Below are positions 41,009-50,812 of a stretch of DNA of 64,000 nt, one piece after another (position 1 is the first letter of the stretch; each line of letters opens with the position of its first letter). Both the position numbers and the translations under genes were made by a program. The notes beneath the pieces were generated by a model. It did not search any database. It had not been told where the DNA came from and saw only the letters and a list, made by a program, of their open reading frames with translations. The stretch covers positions 1-64,000 of the forward strand of contig NZ_LLXZ01000039.1 of NCBI RefSeq assembly GCF_001440395.1, written 5' to 3'. This DNA is from Bradyrhizobium jicamae (GTDB lineage: Bacteria > Pseudomonadota > Alphaproteobacteria > Rhizobiales > Xanthobacteraceae).

Positions 41009-41695
41009 ATGCCCAATGCCCGCAAGATCCTGATCGTGGATGACGACACTGATCTGCGCGACACGCTGGTCGAGCAACTATCGTTGCACGAGGAGTTCGA
41101 AGCCTCCGCCGTCGATACCGGCGCCAAGGGCGCCAGCGCCGCCAAGGCCAACTCCCCCGATCTGGTGCTGATGGATGTCGGCCTGCCGGATACCGACGGA
41201 CGTGAGGTCGTACGCAGCCTCCGCAAGGGCGGTTTCAAGGCGCCGATCATCATGCTCACCGGCCACGACACTGATTCCGACACCATTCTGGGCCTCGAAT
41301 CCGGCGCCAATGACTACGTCGCGAAGCCGTTCCGGTTCGCCGTCCTGCTCGCCCGGATCAGGGCGCAGCTCCGCCAGCACGAGGCCAGCGAAGACGCGGT
41401 GTTCTCCGTCGGCCCCTACAGCTTCCGCCCCGGCTCCAAGATGCTGACCGCCGCCAATGCCAGAAAGGTGCGGCTGACGGAGAAGGAAACCGCGATCCTG
41501 CGCTTCCTGTATCGTGCCGGCCAGTTGCCGGTTTCGCGCGAGACGCTGCTGCAGGAAGTCTGGGGCTACAATTCGGGCGTCACCACGCACACGCTGGAAA
41601 CCCATATCTATCGGCTGCGGCAGAAGATCGAGAAGGATGCAGCCAACCCGGAAATCCTGGTGACGGAAGCCGGTGGCTACAAGCTGGTGCCGTGA
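41009..41695 (+). CDS. cenR: OmpR-family response regulator, CenR-like
   Basis: The 228-residue protein has a receiver domain with acidic pocket DDD at 11-13, phospho-acceptor Asp56 in LVLMDVGLP and a KPFRFAVLLARIRAQLRQHE linker, and a winged-helix DNA-binding domain ending LVTEAGGYKLVP. The linker and the VWGYNSGVTTHTLETHIYRLRQKIE block are the features I remember from alphaproteobacterial CenR, an envelope regulator partnered with the kinase CenK. No kinase gene adjoins. The upstream 270 bases should hold its promoter. Confidence 0.85.
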   Translation: MPNARKILIVDDDTDLRDTLVEQLSLHEEFEASAVDTGAKGASAAKANSPDLVLMDVGLPDTDGREVVRSLRKGGFKAPIIMLTGHDTDSDTILGLESGANDYVAKPFRFAVLLARIRAQLRQHEASEDAVFSVGPYSFRPGSKMLTAANARKVRLTEKETAILRFLYRAGQLPVSRETLLQEVWGYNSGVTTHTLETHIYRLRQKIEKDAANPEILVTEAGGYKLVP

Positions 41696-41748
41696 TACGA
41701 TTTCGCAGCCACGATACGTAATTTTCCGCGGATCCCGGTCACCGGTCC

Positions 41749-42189
41749 ATGTCGATCGAAGATGATGTAGCCCTGCTTGAGCGGGTCCCGACATTGCGCC
41801 TGTTGGGGACGGCGGCGCTGCGCATGCTGGCGATCGGCTCGGAGCAGCGCGATTTCTCGCCCGGCGATTATCTGTTCAATGCCGGTGACGATGCGGATGC
41901 CGGCTATATCGTTCAGCGCGGCTCGTTTCGCGTCGAGGATGGCGGCGCGGAAGTCGTAGCCGGACCCGGCTCCCTGATCGGCGAACTGGCGCTGATCGTC
42001 GCGATGAAACGACCGTCGAGCGCGGTCGCGCTCGATCATTCCTCGGTCATCCGCGTGGCGCGCAGCCTGTTTCAGCGCGTGCTCGAAAGCGATCCTGCCG
42101 CCGCGCGCCGCCTGCGCGACGAACTCGCCACTCGCACGAGCCAGCTCGCCAGCGATATTTTGATGGCCGGCGCCAAGCTGAGTATTTGA
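41749..42189 (+). CDS. Cyclic nucleotide-binding domain protein
   Basis: The 146-residue protein is a single cNMP-binding domain: RDFSPGDYLFNAGDDADAGYIV, then GSLIGELALI and RPSSAVALDHSSVIRV. It has no DNA-binding helix-turn-helix, so it is not a full Crp-type regulator. It may act by protein contact. It follows the CenR-like gene after 53 bases and converges on xthA with three bases between stops. Confidence 0.88.
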   Translation: MSIEDDVALLERVPTLRLLGTAALRMLAIGSEQRDFSPGDYLFNAGDDADAGYIVQRGSFRVEDGGAEVVAGPGSLIGELALIVAMKRPSSAVALDHSSVIRVARSLFQRVLESDPAAARRLRDELATRTSQLASDILMAGAKLSI

Positions 42190-42192
42190 TCG

Positions 42193-43008
42193 CTACACAT
42201 CCAGCGTCACCGTCACCGGCACGTGGTCGGACGGGCGCTCCCAGCCGCGGGCGTCGCGGGTGATCCTGAAATCGCTGACACCGTCCTTCAGTGCGCGCGA
42301 GACCCAGATGTGGTCGAGCCGACGGCCGCGGTCGCCGACCGTCCAGTCGGCCGCGCGGTAGCTCCACCACGTGTAGACCTTTTCCGACAGTGGAATCCGC
42401 TCGCGCGCGACGTCGAACCATTCGCCATGGGCCTGGGCAGCCAGCAGCTTTTCGCATTCGATCGGCGTGTGCGAGACCACCTTCAGAAGCTGCTTGTGCG
42501 ACCACACGTCGTTCTCGTGCGGCGCCACGTTGAGGTCGCCGACCAGGATATGCCGGTCGTCGCCGCGTGGATGCAGCGGCTCGCACGCCTTCATCTCGTC
42601 GAGAAATTTCAGCTTGTGATCGAACTTCGGATTGAGCGCGGGATCGGGAATGTCGCCGCCGGCCGGAACGTAGAAATTGTGCAGCACCACCGGCTTCGCA
42701 AGCTGCGCCTTTTCGCCGAACGATACCGAGATGTGGCGTGAATCGATCTTGTCGCAGAAGGTTCGAATATCAGTGTTGTCGAACGGCAGCTTCGAGACGA
42801 TGGCGACGCCGTGATAGCCTTTCTGCCCGTTCAGCGCGACGTGCTCATAGCCGAGACGCTTGAACCGTTTCAGCGGAAACGCGTCGTCGATGCATTTGGT
42901 TTCCTGCAGGCACAGCACGTCCGGCCGCGCCGTCTTGAGGAATTTGGCGACGATGTCGATGCGCAGCCGCACCGAATTGATATTCCACGTTGTCAGGGAG
43001 AAACGCAT
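42193..43008 (-). CDS. xthA: Exodeoxyribonuclease III / AP endonuclease
   Basis: XthA cuts DNA at abasic sites and degrades 3' ends in base-excision repair. The 271-residue protein has the conserved motifs TWNINSVRLR, LQETKC (metal-binding Glu), LVGDLNVAP (catalytic Asp and Asn) and SDHVPV (catalytic His). It is the last in the leftward ftsK-lolA-xthA series, though a 246-base repeat-bearing gap separates it from lolA. Confidence 0.95.
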   Translation of the reverse strand: MRFSLTTWNINSVRLRIDIVAKFLKTARPDVLCLQETKCIDDAFPLKRFKRLGYEHVALNGQKGYHGVAIVSKLPFDNTDIRTFCDKIDSRHISVSFGEKAQLAKPVVLHNFYVPAGGDIPDPALNPKFDHKLKFLDEMKACEPLHPRGDDRHILVGDLNVAPHENDVWSHKQLLKVVSHTPIECEKLLAAQAHGEWFDVARERIPLSEKVYTWWSYRAADWTVGDRGRRLDHIWVSRALKDGVSDFRITRDARGWERPSDHVPVTVTLDV

Positions 43009-43071
43009 GAGGGCCGTGTCTTAGCACGGCTGGCGATGACGGCACGCCATTTGTCCACAGTGGATTGCATC

Positions 43072-43241
43072 GCTTCACCCGCCCCTTGAGGGGGCGGGTC
43101 GGCTCGCATGGAGCACAGCGGAATGCGAGACGGGGTGGGGTGATCTCTCCACTCGGGCACTGTCGGATGGGGAAAGACCGTCACCCCACCTCGGTTCGCA
43201 TGACATGCGAACCGATCCTCCCCTCAAGGGGAGGATGAAGA
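43072..43241. repeat. Complex inverted-repeat element, family E
   Basis: The 170-base stretch carries nested palindromes: CCCGCCCCTTGAGGGGGCGGG at one end, GGTTCGCATGACATGCGAACC, and CCTCCCCTCAAGGGGAGG at the other, with GGGGTGGGGTGA and TCACCCCACC facing across the middle. It fills the 246-base gap between lolA and xthA and looks like a dispersed intergenic element. No frame in it looks coding. Confidence 0.8.
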
Positions 43242-43254
43242 GCAATCCGAGCAC

Positions 43255-44064
43255 TCAGTTCGCCGGCGTGATGTAGTTGGTGAAGTCGATCTTGAACAGG
43301 CCGGGATCGACCTTCTTGGACGAGTCGAGATTATAGACCGCAACCGTGGTGTCGTAGCCCTGCGGGTCGGTCACCGTCCATTGCTTGAGCTGGCCGTCCT
43401 TGGTGCCGACCATCAGCATCAGCCGGCTGGTGCCGATCAAGGCCTGCTTCTCCTCGATGGTGACGCTGATGAAGACGTCATCGGCCGTGACGCTGACGAC
43501 ATTGGTGTCCTTCAACAGGTCGATCCTGTCAGACAGCAGGAAACGCAGCGGCGTCTGCGACAGCGGATAGATGTCCTGGGTCGCAAGCTTGCGGTCACGC
43601 ACCGCCAGCGACGAGCCGTCGGCGACAATCGCGATCGGGCTCGGGTCGTCATATTCGAAGCGCACCTTGCCCGGCTTCTGGATGTAGAAATCGCCCTTGG
43701 TCTTGCTGCCGTCGGGTCCGACCTGGACAAAATTTCCGACCAGCGTCTGCAGCGAGGATAGATAGGAACTCACCCGGGCAGCCTGCGCCTTCTGGTTGGC
43801 ATCGAAGGTGGCAAAAACGTTGGCCGGGACATTGCGGTTCGGGTTCGGAATCACCGGGTTTGGCGGCGCCTGCTGGGTGGCACCGGTGGTCATCGGAACC
43901 TTGTCCTGCGCGCTCATCTGCACGCCGCCCTCGCGGGCCTTGGGCGCGGGCTTCGGAACCGGCACATTCTGTGAGAGCGCCGGCGTCGCGAAGCCCGCGA
44001 GGGAAGTGGCGATCAGAAGGGCCAGTCCGGAGCGCAGCCCGCGATGGGTAGATTGTTCTGTCAT
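43255..44064 (-). CDS. LolA-like outer-membrane lipoprotein carrier
   Basis: LolA carries lipoproteins across the periplasm. The 269-residue protein has a signal ending PALSQ, a Pro-rich linker, and the LolA fold from about residue 95 (YLSSLQTLVGNFVQVGPDGS, GDFYIQKPGKVRFEYDDPSP, LAVRDRKLATQDIYPLSQTP). Alphaproteobacterial LolA-like genes commonly follow ftsK, as here, with a 125-base gap. Substrate identity is not visible from sequence. Confidence 0.9.
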   Translation of the reverse strand: MTEQSTHRGLRSGLALLIATSLAGFATPALSQNVPVPKPAPKAREGGVQMSAQDKVPMTTGATQQAPPNPVIPNPNRNVPANVFATFDANQKAQAARVSSYLSSLQTLVGNFVQVGPDGSKTKGDFYIQKPGKVRFEYDDPSPIAIVADGSSLAVRDRKLATQDIYPLSQTPLRFLLSDRIDLLKDTNVVSVTADDVFISVTIEEKQALIGTSRLMLMVGTKDGQLKQWTVTDPQGYDTTVAVYNLDSSKKVDPGLFKIDFTNYITPAN

Positions 44065-44189
44065 CAGGTATTCGGATCTCTATTCGACGAGGCGTCCCGC
44101 TGGGGGCCAGTTTATCGTGCTTTCGACCAAAGGAGATATCGTTTTTCCGTGAAAATCGTTGCGCCGAAGCCCCGTTCCGCGCCGATTCC

Positions 44190-46640
44190 CTAGAATCCGC
44201 CCTCTTCCTCCTCGACCAGAATTTCGCGCTTGCCGGCGTGATTCGCCTGTCCGACGATACCTTCCTGTTCCATCCGTTCCATCAGCGAGGCGGCACGATT
44301 GTAGCCGATTTGCAGCCGGCGCTGAATGTAGGAAGTCGAGGCCTTGCGGTCGCGCTTGACGATCGCCACCGCCTGCGCGAACAGGTCGCCGCCGCCATCG
44401 GCGCCCATGCCGGTGGAATCGAATACGGCGCCGTCTTCCTCGGTCGGTTCCTCCGCGGTAACCGCTTCCAGATATTCGGGCGCGCCTTGCGTCTTGAGGT
44501 GACGCACGACCTTCTCGACTTCCTCGTCGGAGGCAAAGGGACCGTGCACACGGCTGATGCGGCCGCCGCCAGCCATATAGAGCATGTCGCCCTGACCGAG
44601 CAGTTGCTCGGCGCCCATCTCGCCGAGAATGGTGCGGCTGTCGATCTTCGACGTGACCTGGAAGGCGATGCGGGTCGGGAAGTTCGCCTTGATGGTACCG
44701 GTGATGACGTCCACCGACGGACGCTGCGTGGCGAGGATGACGTGGAGACCCGCGGCGCGCGCCATCTGTGCCAGACGCTGCACCGCGCCTTCGATGTCCT
44801 TGCCGGCCACCATCATCAGGTCGGCCATTTCGTCGACGATGATGACGATATAGGGCAGCGGTTCGAGCTCGAGTTTTTCTTCCTCGTAGATCGCCTTGCC
44901 GGTTTCCTTGTCGAAGCCGGTGTGCACCGTGCGCGTCAGCTCCTCGCCCTTGCCCTTGGCTTCGACGAGGCGCTGGTTGTAACCGTCGATGTTGCGCACA
45001 CCGAGCTTGGCCATCTTCTTGTAGCGCTCTTCCATCTCGCGCACGGCCCATTTCAGCGCGACCACCGCCTTCTTCGGATCGGTCACGACCGGCGTCAGCA
45101 GATGCGGGATGCCGTCATAGACGGAGAGTTCGAGCATCTTGGGATCGACCATGATCAGCCGGCACTGATCCGGCCGCAGGCGGTAGACCAGGCTGAGGAT
45201 CATGGTGTTGATAGCGACCGATTTGCCGGAGCCGGTGGTACCGGCGATCAGCATATGCGGCGTGCGGGCGAGATCGATGATGATGGATTCGCCGCCGATA
45301 TTCTTGCCAAGGCAGAGCGGAAGTTTCGCGTGCGACTCGTCCTTCGTGGTGAGCAATTCGCGAAGATAAACCTTTTCGCGATGCACGTTCGGCAGTTCGA
45401 TGCCGATGGCGTTGCGGCCGGCGACCACCGCGACGCGGGCCGAGAGCGCACTCATCGAGCGGGCGATATCGTCGGCAAGGCCGATGACGCGCGAGGATTT
45501 GATGCCGGGCGCCGGCTCGAGTTCGTAAAGCGTCACGACCGGGCCGGGGTTGGCCTTGACGATCTCGCCGCGGACGCCGAAATCGCCGAGCACGCCTTCG
45601 AGCGCGCGCGAATTGGCTTCCAGCTCGGCCTTGCTGAGCGGCTGCCGGTCCGAGGCTTTGGGCGCCGTCAGCATCGAGACCGAAGGCAGTTCGAATTTGT
45701 CGGATTTGCGCGCTGCCGCGCGCGGTGCGGGCTTCTTGCGCGGCGAGCGAGCGGCGGGAGCTTCTTCTTCCTCCTCCTCCTCGTCTTCCTCTTCTTCCTC
45801 GTCCTCTTCTTCCTCGTCCCGCGGAGCCAGTGCCGGCGACGCGCGGCCGCTGAGGCTTGGTTCCTGACGTTCGAACGAGGCCCTGCGAGGCGGTGGCGAG
45901 CTCGACACCAGCGATCGGTAGGCCGCGCTCATCAGCCAGCCGAGCCGCGCCTTCAAGCTCATCAGCGCGTGATACACCCATCCGAGCGAGACCGAACTGC
46001 GATCGCGCTCTTCTTCGAACGGGGTGTCATCGTCTTCGATCGGCGTCAGCTCTTCATCGCGCGGGCGCGAGCCCCAGCCGCTGGCAAACAGAAAGGCTGT
46101 GCACATCGCCGCAAACAGGATGATGCCGAGCACGAGACGATAGGTGAAGCCGGCCGGACCGAATACGACGGCAGGTGCGCGCACCAGCGCATCGCCAACG
46201 ACGCCGCCAAGACCGGTCGGCAGCGCCCAGCCTCCGCCGTGCGGCCAGCAGCTTGCAAAGCCAGCCGCGATCACGGTGCAGAGAATCCAGCACCCGAGAC
46301 GCAGCGCTTCGCGGTCGAAGGTGCGATGGGTCAGCATGCGCCAACCCCACACCGCGACCGTGAGGATCAGCATGATCGCGCCGAGACCGAGAATCTGCAT
46401 CAAGAGATCGGCGCCGATCGCGCCGGGATAGCCGAGAACGTTGCGGATCGGGCGCGACGTCGCATGGCTCAGGCTCGGGTCCTGCACCGACCAGGTCATC
46501 AACGCCGCCGCCGCGACGCCGGACAGCGCGATCAGGCAGAGGCCGGAGAGCTCACGCAGGCGCCGCGCCAGCGCCTCGCGGATCGAGACCGGCAGATGGC
46601 CGACCAGGGGAATAACACGTTCGATCGCTGGCATGCTCAT
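44190..46640 (-). CDS. ftsK: DNA translocase FtsK
   Basis: FtsK anchors at the division septum and pumps DNA to finish chromosome segregation. The 816-residue protein has four or five N-terminal membrane helices (within residues 30-195), a linker, and a RecA-like motor with Walker A GTTGSGKS at 467-474 and Walker [15 protein letters not shown]. The C-terminal gamma winged-helix ([20 protein letters not shown]) is present. A very acidic run of Glu and Asp (about residues 275-294) is encoded by CTT/CTC-type triplet repeats at 45761-45818. It follows the aminotransferase gene after 12 bases. Confidence 0.96.
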   Translation of the reverse strand: MSMPAIERVIPLVGHLPVSIREALARRLRELSGLCLIALSGVAAAALMTWSVQDPSLSHATSRPIRNVLGYPGAIGADLLMQILGLGAIMLILTVAVWGWRMLTHRTFDREALRLGCWILCTVIAAGFASCWPHGGGWALPTGLGGVVGDALVRAPAVVFGPAGFTYRLVLGIILFAAMCTAFLFASGWGSRPRDEELTPIEDDDTPFEEERDRSSVSLGWVYHALMSLKARLGWLMSAAYRSLVSSSPPPRRASFERQEPSLSGRASPALAPRDEEEEDEEEEEDEEEEEEEAPAARSPRKKPAPRAAARKSDKFELPSVSMLTAPKASDRQPLSKAELEANSRALEGVLGDFGVRGEIVKANPGPVVTLYELEPAPGIKSSRVIGLADDIARSMSALSARVAVVAGRNAIGIELPNVHREKVYLRELLTTKDESHAKLPLCLGKNIGGESIIIDLARTPHMLIAGTTGSGKSVAINTMILSLVYRLRPDQCRLIMVDPKMLELSVYDGIPHLLTPVVTDPKKAVVALKWAVREMEERYKKMAKLGVRNIDGYNQRLVEAKGKGEELTRTVHTGFDKETGKAIYEEEKLELEPLPYIVIIVDEMADLMMVAGKDIEGAVQRLAQMARAAGLHVILATQRPSVDVITGTIKANFPTRIAFQVTSKIDSRTILGEMGAEQLLGQGDMLYMAGGGRISRVHGPFASDEEVEKVVRHLKTQGAPEYLEAVTAEEPTEEDGAVFDSTGMGADGGGDLFAQAVAIVKRDRKASTSYIQRRLQIGYNRAASLMERMEQEGIVGQANHAGKREILVEEEEGGF

Positions 46641-46652
46641 GGGGCCCTGCGA

Positions 46653-47879
46653 CTAATCCAGAATTTCGACCAGCCGATGCAATGCCTCGGCCGTTGATTC
46701 ACTATCGGAGACCAGCGCAAGGCGGATGTAGCCCGCGCCGGGATTGAAGCCGTCGTTCTGCAGCCGCGACAGATAACTTCCGGGGATCACACGGACGCCC
46801 GCGTCCCGATAAAGTTTCACCGCCGTTGCCTCATCGCCGCCGCGATCGGAGACGTCGAGCCAGACGCAGAAGCCGCCGGCGGGCCGGACATAACCGTAGC
46901 GGCTGCCGAGAATCTGGTCGGCGAGATCGAACTTGATGCGGTAGAGCCTGCGGTTCTCTTCGACATGGGTTTCATCGCTATAGGCGGCGACTGCGACGTG
47001 CTGCAGCGGCACCGGCACCTGAGGGGCGGCGACATTGCGCAATTCGTGAAAGGCCGCAAGGAATTTTCGGTCGCCGGCGGCAAAGCCGACGCGCATGCCC
47101 GGCAGGTTCGAGCGCTTCGACAGCGACTGGAACGCAACGACATTGGTGAAATCGGGCCCGGCGCATTCCAGCGCGCTGCCCGGCGCCTGCCTGGTGTAGA
47201 TTTCCGAATAGCACTCGTCGCTCAGGATCATGAAACCGTAGCGGTCGGCGAGGCCCTTCAGCCGCGTGAAGTAGTCGCGCGAGGCGACCGAGCCTTGCGG
47301 ATTGGCGGGCGAGGCGATGAACATCGCAACAGTCCGGGCCAGCGTCGCCTCATCGAGCGAATCGAGATCTGGCAAAAATCCGTTGGCGAGCGTGGTCGGC
47401 AGGTAGATCAGTTCGCAACCCGCGGCGCGGGCGCCCGCGCCATAGGCCGGATAAAACGGGTTGGGCATCAGGATCGCCGGCCGGCCCTTGCGCGGGCCGA
47501 CATAGCGGGCGGCGGTGATTGCAGCGAAAAACAGCCCCTCGCGGCTGCCGTTCAGCACCAGGATTTCGCTCTCGGGGTCGATCGGGCGGGGGAGCTGGAA
47601 CCGGGTCGAAAGCCAGTTGGCGGCGGCATGTCGAAACGGCTCGATGCCCTTGGCAAGCGGATAGCGGCCGAAATCGGCGATGTGTTTGGCCAGCACCGGC
47701 CCGACGAAATCGGGTACCGGGTGCTGCGGCTCGCCCAAGGACAGCGTAATCAATGGCTTGGCTGGCTGATAGGGCGCCAATAGCTCGGTCGTGCGCAAGA
47801 ACGGCGAGCGTTCGGCCTGACCGGCAGGAATTGCACTGCCAGCGCCCTGCGCCACGCCGGAAGAGGCGGTCATTGCCAT
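46653..47879 (-). CDS. Class I/II aminotransferase, possible succinyldiaminopimelate transaminase
   Basis: The 408-residue PLP enzyme has FNPGAGYIRLALV at its end, MFIASPANPQGSVAS and the PLP-lysine region AFQSLSKRSNLPGMRVGFAAGD. The last matches the DapC-type aminotransferases of alphaproteobacteria, which would act in lysine and peptidoglycan precursor synthesis; this fits the ftsK neighbour but is not proof. The ATG at 47879 is chosen; a TTG at 47912 and an ATG at 47873 are alternatives. It reads into ftsK. Confidence 0.85.
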   Translation of the reverse strand: MAMTASSGVAQGAGSAIPAGQAERSPFLRTTELLAPYQPAKPLITLSLGEPQHPVPDFVGPVLAKHIADFGRYPLAKGIEPFRHAAANWLSTRFQLPRPIDPESEILVLNGSREGLFFAAITAARYVGPRKGRPAILMPNPFYPAYGAGARAAGCELIYLPTTLANGFLPDLDSLDEATLARTVAMFIASPANPQGSVASRDYFTRLKGLADRYGFMILSDECYSEIYTRQAPGSALECAGPDFTNVVAFQSLSKRSNLPGMRVGFAAGDRKFLAAFHELRNVAAPQVPVPLQHVAVAAYSDETHVEENRRLYRIKFDLADQILGSRYGYVRPAGGFCVWLDVSDRGGDEATAVKLYRDAGVRVIPGSYLSRLQNDGFNPGAGYIRLALVSDSESTAEALHRLVEILD

Positions 47880-48070
47880 GTCTGAAACGCCAGTACTTTC
47901 AAAAGCGGTCAAAGGACCTGAGCGAGCCCCGGAAACCCATCAAACCACCATAGATACGGCGAGGTTAAGACGCGATTAACCATCGGTGCCGGCGCCGATT
48001 TTACAGCCTTCCCGCTTTTGGACGGCGTTCCGCTTGAGGTCGTCGGAGATAGCCAGGTTACGCTCCGCCG

Positions 48071-48475
48071 TTACCGCGCCGGCAGCTTCTCGAATGCAGG
48101 CATGCCCTCAGGCACGTGATGGAAGGCCTGCTTGTCGCAGGTGTAGATTGCCACCTGCGGATTGAAGAGCTTGGGGTCGTCGAAAGTTCCGACCTTCAGG
48201 ACTACGGCGGGCAGGCCGGGGACCTTGGTCACCATATGGGTCCCGCAGTCCGGACAGAATTCGCGCGTCACGGCGCGCTCGAGGTCGCTGCGGGTGAACT
48301 GCTTCGGCTGACTTGCGGTGTATTTGAAGCCGTTGACCGGCATCGCCACGAACATGTTCGGCCCGCCGCCGGTAATGTACTGGCATTCACGGCAGTGACA
48401 CTGCGCCGCCATCATCGGCTCGCCCTCGGCCTCGTAGCGCACCTTGCCGCAATAGCATCCGCCTTCGAGTTTCAT
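48071..48475 (-). CDS. GFA/CENP-V family zinc-binding protein
   Basis: The 134-residue protein has the GFA fold: GGCYCGKVRYEA, QCHCRECQ and EFCPDCGTH carry the Cys residues that bind zinc. The family takes its name from a formaldehyde-activating enzyme with glutathione, but most members have no tested function. It stands alone on the minus strand; the 191-base gap to the aminotransferase has nothing else visible. Confidence 0.9.
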   Translation of the reverse strand: MKLEGGCYCGKVRYEAEGEPMMAAQCHCRECQYITGGGPNMFVAMPVNGFKYTASQPKQFTRSDLERAVTREFCPDCGTHMVTKVPGLPAVVLKVGTFDDPKLFNPQVAIYTCDKQAFHHVPEGMPAFEKLPAR

Positions 48476-48664
48476 GACGTCCTCCCGGTTCTGTTGTCCC
48501 TATTCCGCCGCCGCGACCCCGCCTTGGCAAATCTTTTTTTGCCCCGGTCGCCCGTTTTGACATCGATCCGACGTTTCCGGGGTTAGGCTGCGGGCTCTAC
48601 CGAAGGGTGAGACGCAGAAAGATCCAATCAAAGGGCGCAGCGTGCCGCTGAGCAGGAGCATGTG

Positions 48665-49174
48665 ATGGACGAAACCGGTTTCTGGAAAATCGTTCAGGAC
48701 GCGAACGACACTTCGGGCGGCAACATGGAGCGAAAATGCGGCGTGCTGCGGCAAAAAATCTCGGCCCTGCCTGCGGCGGACGCGATTGAATTCGCGCAAC
48801 TGTTCGACACCATGATGGGCAAGGCCTACAGCCACACGCTGTGGGGCGCGGCTTACGTCATCAACGGCGGATGCAGCGACGATACTTTCGACGACTTTTG
48901 CTCCTCGTTGATTTCCCGGGGGCGTCAGGCATTCGAGCGTGCCTTGTCGAACCCGGATTCGCTCGCCGACGAACCTGACGACGACGAGGATTGGTTCTAC
49001 GAAGGGTATCAATACGCCGTAACCGACGGCGTCGTGACGGCTGCCGGCGATCGGCCGCAACGGAGAATGCCGGATCAACCCGAGGGGGCCGAGTGGCAGG
49101 ACGAGGACGAACTGGACGTCCTGTTTCCAAAGCTCAGCGCGAAATACGGCTGGCTCACGGGTAAGACCGCGTGA
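48665..49174 (+). CDS. DUF4240 domain protein
   Basis: The 169-residue protein begins MDETGFWKIVQDAND, the usual start of DUF4240 domains, and has LWGAAYVINGGCSDDTFDDFCSSLISRG in the middle. The C-terminal half is acidic. DUF4240 proteins are of unknown function, often next to toxin or immunity genes, but no such neighbour exists here. The ATG at 48665 has a GGAG site; the GTG just before it is less likely. It converges on amtB with a terminator between. Confidence 0.82.
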   Translation: MDETGFWKIVQDANDTSGGNMERKCGVLRQKISALPAADAIEFAQLFDTMMGKAYSHTLWGAAYVINGGCSDDTFDDFCSSLISRGRQAFERALSNPDSLADEPDDDEDWFYEGYQYAVTDGVVTAAGDRPQRRMPDQPEGAEWQDEDELDVLFPKLSAKYGWLTGKTA

Positions 49175-49190
49175 TGGCGTTTGTCTCCTG

Positions 49191-49228
49191 GCAAAAAGAA
49201 AGGGGCCCCAGCTTGCGCTGGAGCCCCT
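49191..49228 (-). terminator. Intrinsic terminator for the glnK-amtB operon
   Basis: On the minus strand a 12-base stem, AGGGGCTCCAGC pairing with GCTGGGGCCCCT with one mismatch and a four-base loop, is followed by TTTCTTTTTG. It lies about 100 bases after the amtB stop and 17 bases after the stop of the convergent DUF4240 gene. Confidence 0.88.
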
Positions 49229-49275
49229 CAACGGTCAGGGCATTGCCGGGTATGTGCCCGAACCGGAGTTGTGGA

Positions 49276-49318
49276 TGCGACCCTCGGGACAACGACTACG
49301 TTGTCCCTGGGGATCGCA
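49276..49318 (-). other. Strong hairpin just downstream of amtB
   Basis: GGGACAACG and CGTTGTCCC form a perfect nine-base stem around ACTA, and TGCGA/TCGCA extend it after an internal loop. It lies 12 bases after the amtB stop. No T-run follows on the minus strand, so it is not a terminator by itself. It could protect the mRNA 3' end or be a regulatory RNA. Confidence 0.75.
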
Positions 49319-49329
49319 CCCCGGAGAAC

Positions 49330-50775
49330 TTACATGTTGTAGGCGCGCTCGGTGTGCTCGGTGACGTCGAGGCCTTCACGCTCGGTCTCGACGTTGACGC
49401 GCAGGCCGACGATCACGTCGACCACCTTGTAGATGATCGCCGAACCGATGCCCGACCACACCAGCGTGGTGCAGACGCCCCAGAGCTGCGCGGTCATCTG
49501 GGCGACGAAGTCGTACTCGCCGACCTTGCCGGCGACGTAATCCATCACGCCGGTGCCGCCGAGGGCCGGATTGACCAGGATGCCGGTGCCTAGCGCGCCG
49601 ACGATGCCGCCGACGCAGTGGACGCCGAACACGTCGAGCGAGTCGTCATAGCCGAGCGAGTTCTTCACCACGGTGCAGAAGAACAGGCAGACGATGCCGA
49701 CCACGAGACCGAGGACGATCGCTCCCATCGGACCGGCGAAGCCGGCTGCGGGTGTCACCGCCACGAGGCCCGCCACCGCACCCGACAACGCGCCGAGCAC
49801 GGAAGGATGACCCTTGACGATCCATTCCGCAAACATCCAAGCCATCGCCGCCGCTGCGGTCGCAACGAAGGAGTTGGTCATGGCGAGCGCGGCGCCGCCG
49901 GAGGCTTCGAGGTTCGATCCGGCATTGAAGCCGAACCAGCCGACCCAGAGCAGCGAAGCGCCGATCATGGACATGGTCAGCGAGTGCGGGGCCATCAGCT
50001 CCTTGCCGTAGCCGACACGCTTGCCGATCAGCAGCGCACCGACGAGACCGGCGATACCGGCATTGATGTGCACCACGGTGCCGCCGGCGAAGTCGATCGC
50101 GTCCTTCTTGAAGATCCAGCCGGCGTCGGCTTTGATTTCGGCAAGCTTGGCCTCGGCGGCGGTCTTTGCCGCTGCGTCAGAGCCCGCTGCCGCGATCGCT
50201 TTGGCTGCATCCGTGATCGCGTCCGGACCGGGCCAGTACCAGACCATGTGCGCGATCGGCAGATAGATCAGCGTGACCCAGAGCGGCACGAACAAGGCAA
50301 CCGCCGCAAACTTCATGCGTTCGGCGAAGGCGCCGACGATGAGGGCGGGGGTGATCGCCGCAAACGTCATCTGGAAGCAGACATAGATCAGTTCGGAGAT
50401 GTTGGCGTCGACGCTGAAGGTCGCCGCCTTTGAATCCGTCGTGACGCCCATCAGGAAGGCTTTCGAGAAGCCGCCGATGAAGTCGGAACCGCCGGTGAAG
50501 GCGAGGCTGTAGCCATAGAGAGCCCAGAGCACGACGACGATGCAGACGGTGTAGAAAACCTGCATCAGCACCGAGAGCATGTTCTTGGAACGGACAAGAC
50601 CGCCATAGAACAGCGCCAGGCCCGGGATGGTCATCAACAGCACCAGCACTGTCGACGTCAGCATCCAGGCATTGTCGCCCTTGTTGACGGTCGGTTCGGC
50701 GTAGGCCGCGGTCGCGGCGAGCATGCCGACTGCGAGGGCCGCCAGTCCCGCGCTATAGGGACGTTTAAACGTCAT
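49330..50775 (-). CDS. amtB: Ammonium transporter AmtB, copy 1
   Basis: AmtB is a trimeric inner-membrane channel that conducts ammonium, and GlnK plugs it when nitrogen is plentiful. The 481-residue product has a signal peptide (ending AAYAEPT) and eleven helices. Both pore histidines are there, in VVHINAGIAGLV and DVFGVHCVGG. A polar insert with many Ala and Lys residues (about residues 190-220) lies in one loop. The ATG at 50775 has an AGGAG site. It follows glnK after 37 bases. Confidence 0.93.
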   Translation of the reverse strand: MTFKRPYSAGLAALAVGMLAATAAYAEPTVNKGDNAWMLTSTVLVLLMTIPGLALFYGGLVRSKNMLSVLMQVFYTVCIVVVLWALYGYSLAFTGGSDFIGGFSKAFLMGVTTDSKAATFSVDANISELIYVCFQMTFAAITPALIVGAFAERMKFAAVALFVPLWVTLIYLPIAHMVWYWPGPDAITDAAKAIAAAGSDAAAKTAAEAKLAEIKADAGWIFKKDAIDFAGGTVVHINAGIAGLVGALLIGKRVGYGKELMAPHSLTMSMIGASLLWVGWFGFNAGSNLEASGGAALAMTNSFVATAAAAMAWMFAEWIVKGHPSVLGALSGAVAGLVAVTPAAGFAGPMGAIVLGLVVGIVCLFFCTVVKNSLGYDDSLDVFGVHCVGGIVGALGTGILVNPALGGTGVMDYVAGKVGEYDFVAQMTAQLWGVCTTLVWSGIGSAIIYKVVDVIVGLRVNVETEREGLDVTEHTERAYNM

Positions 50776-50812
50776 CGATTTTACTCCTGAATTGTAAGGT
50801 TTGAGCGCGAAA

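Noticed and set aside
44238..46697. Very long plus-strand frame opposite ftsK
   Set aside because: ftsK is clear on the other strand, with motor and gamma-domain motifs; the plus frame has only antisense-type composition.
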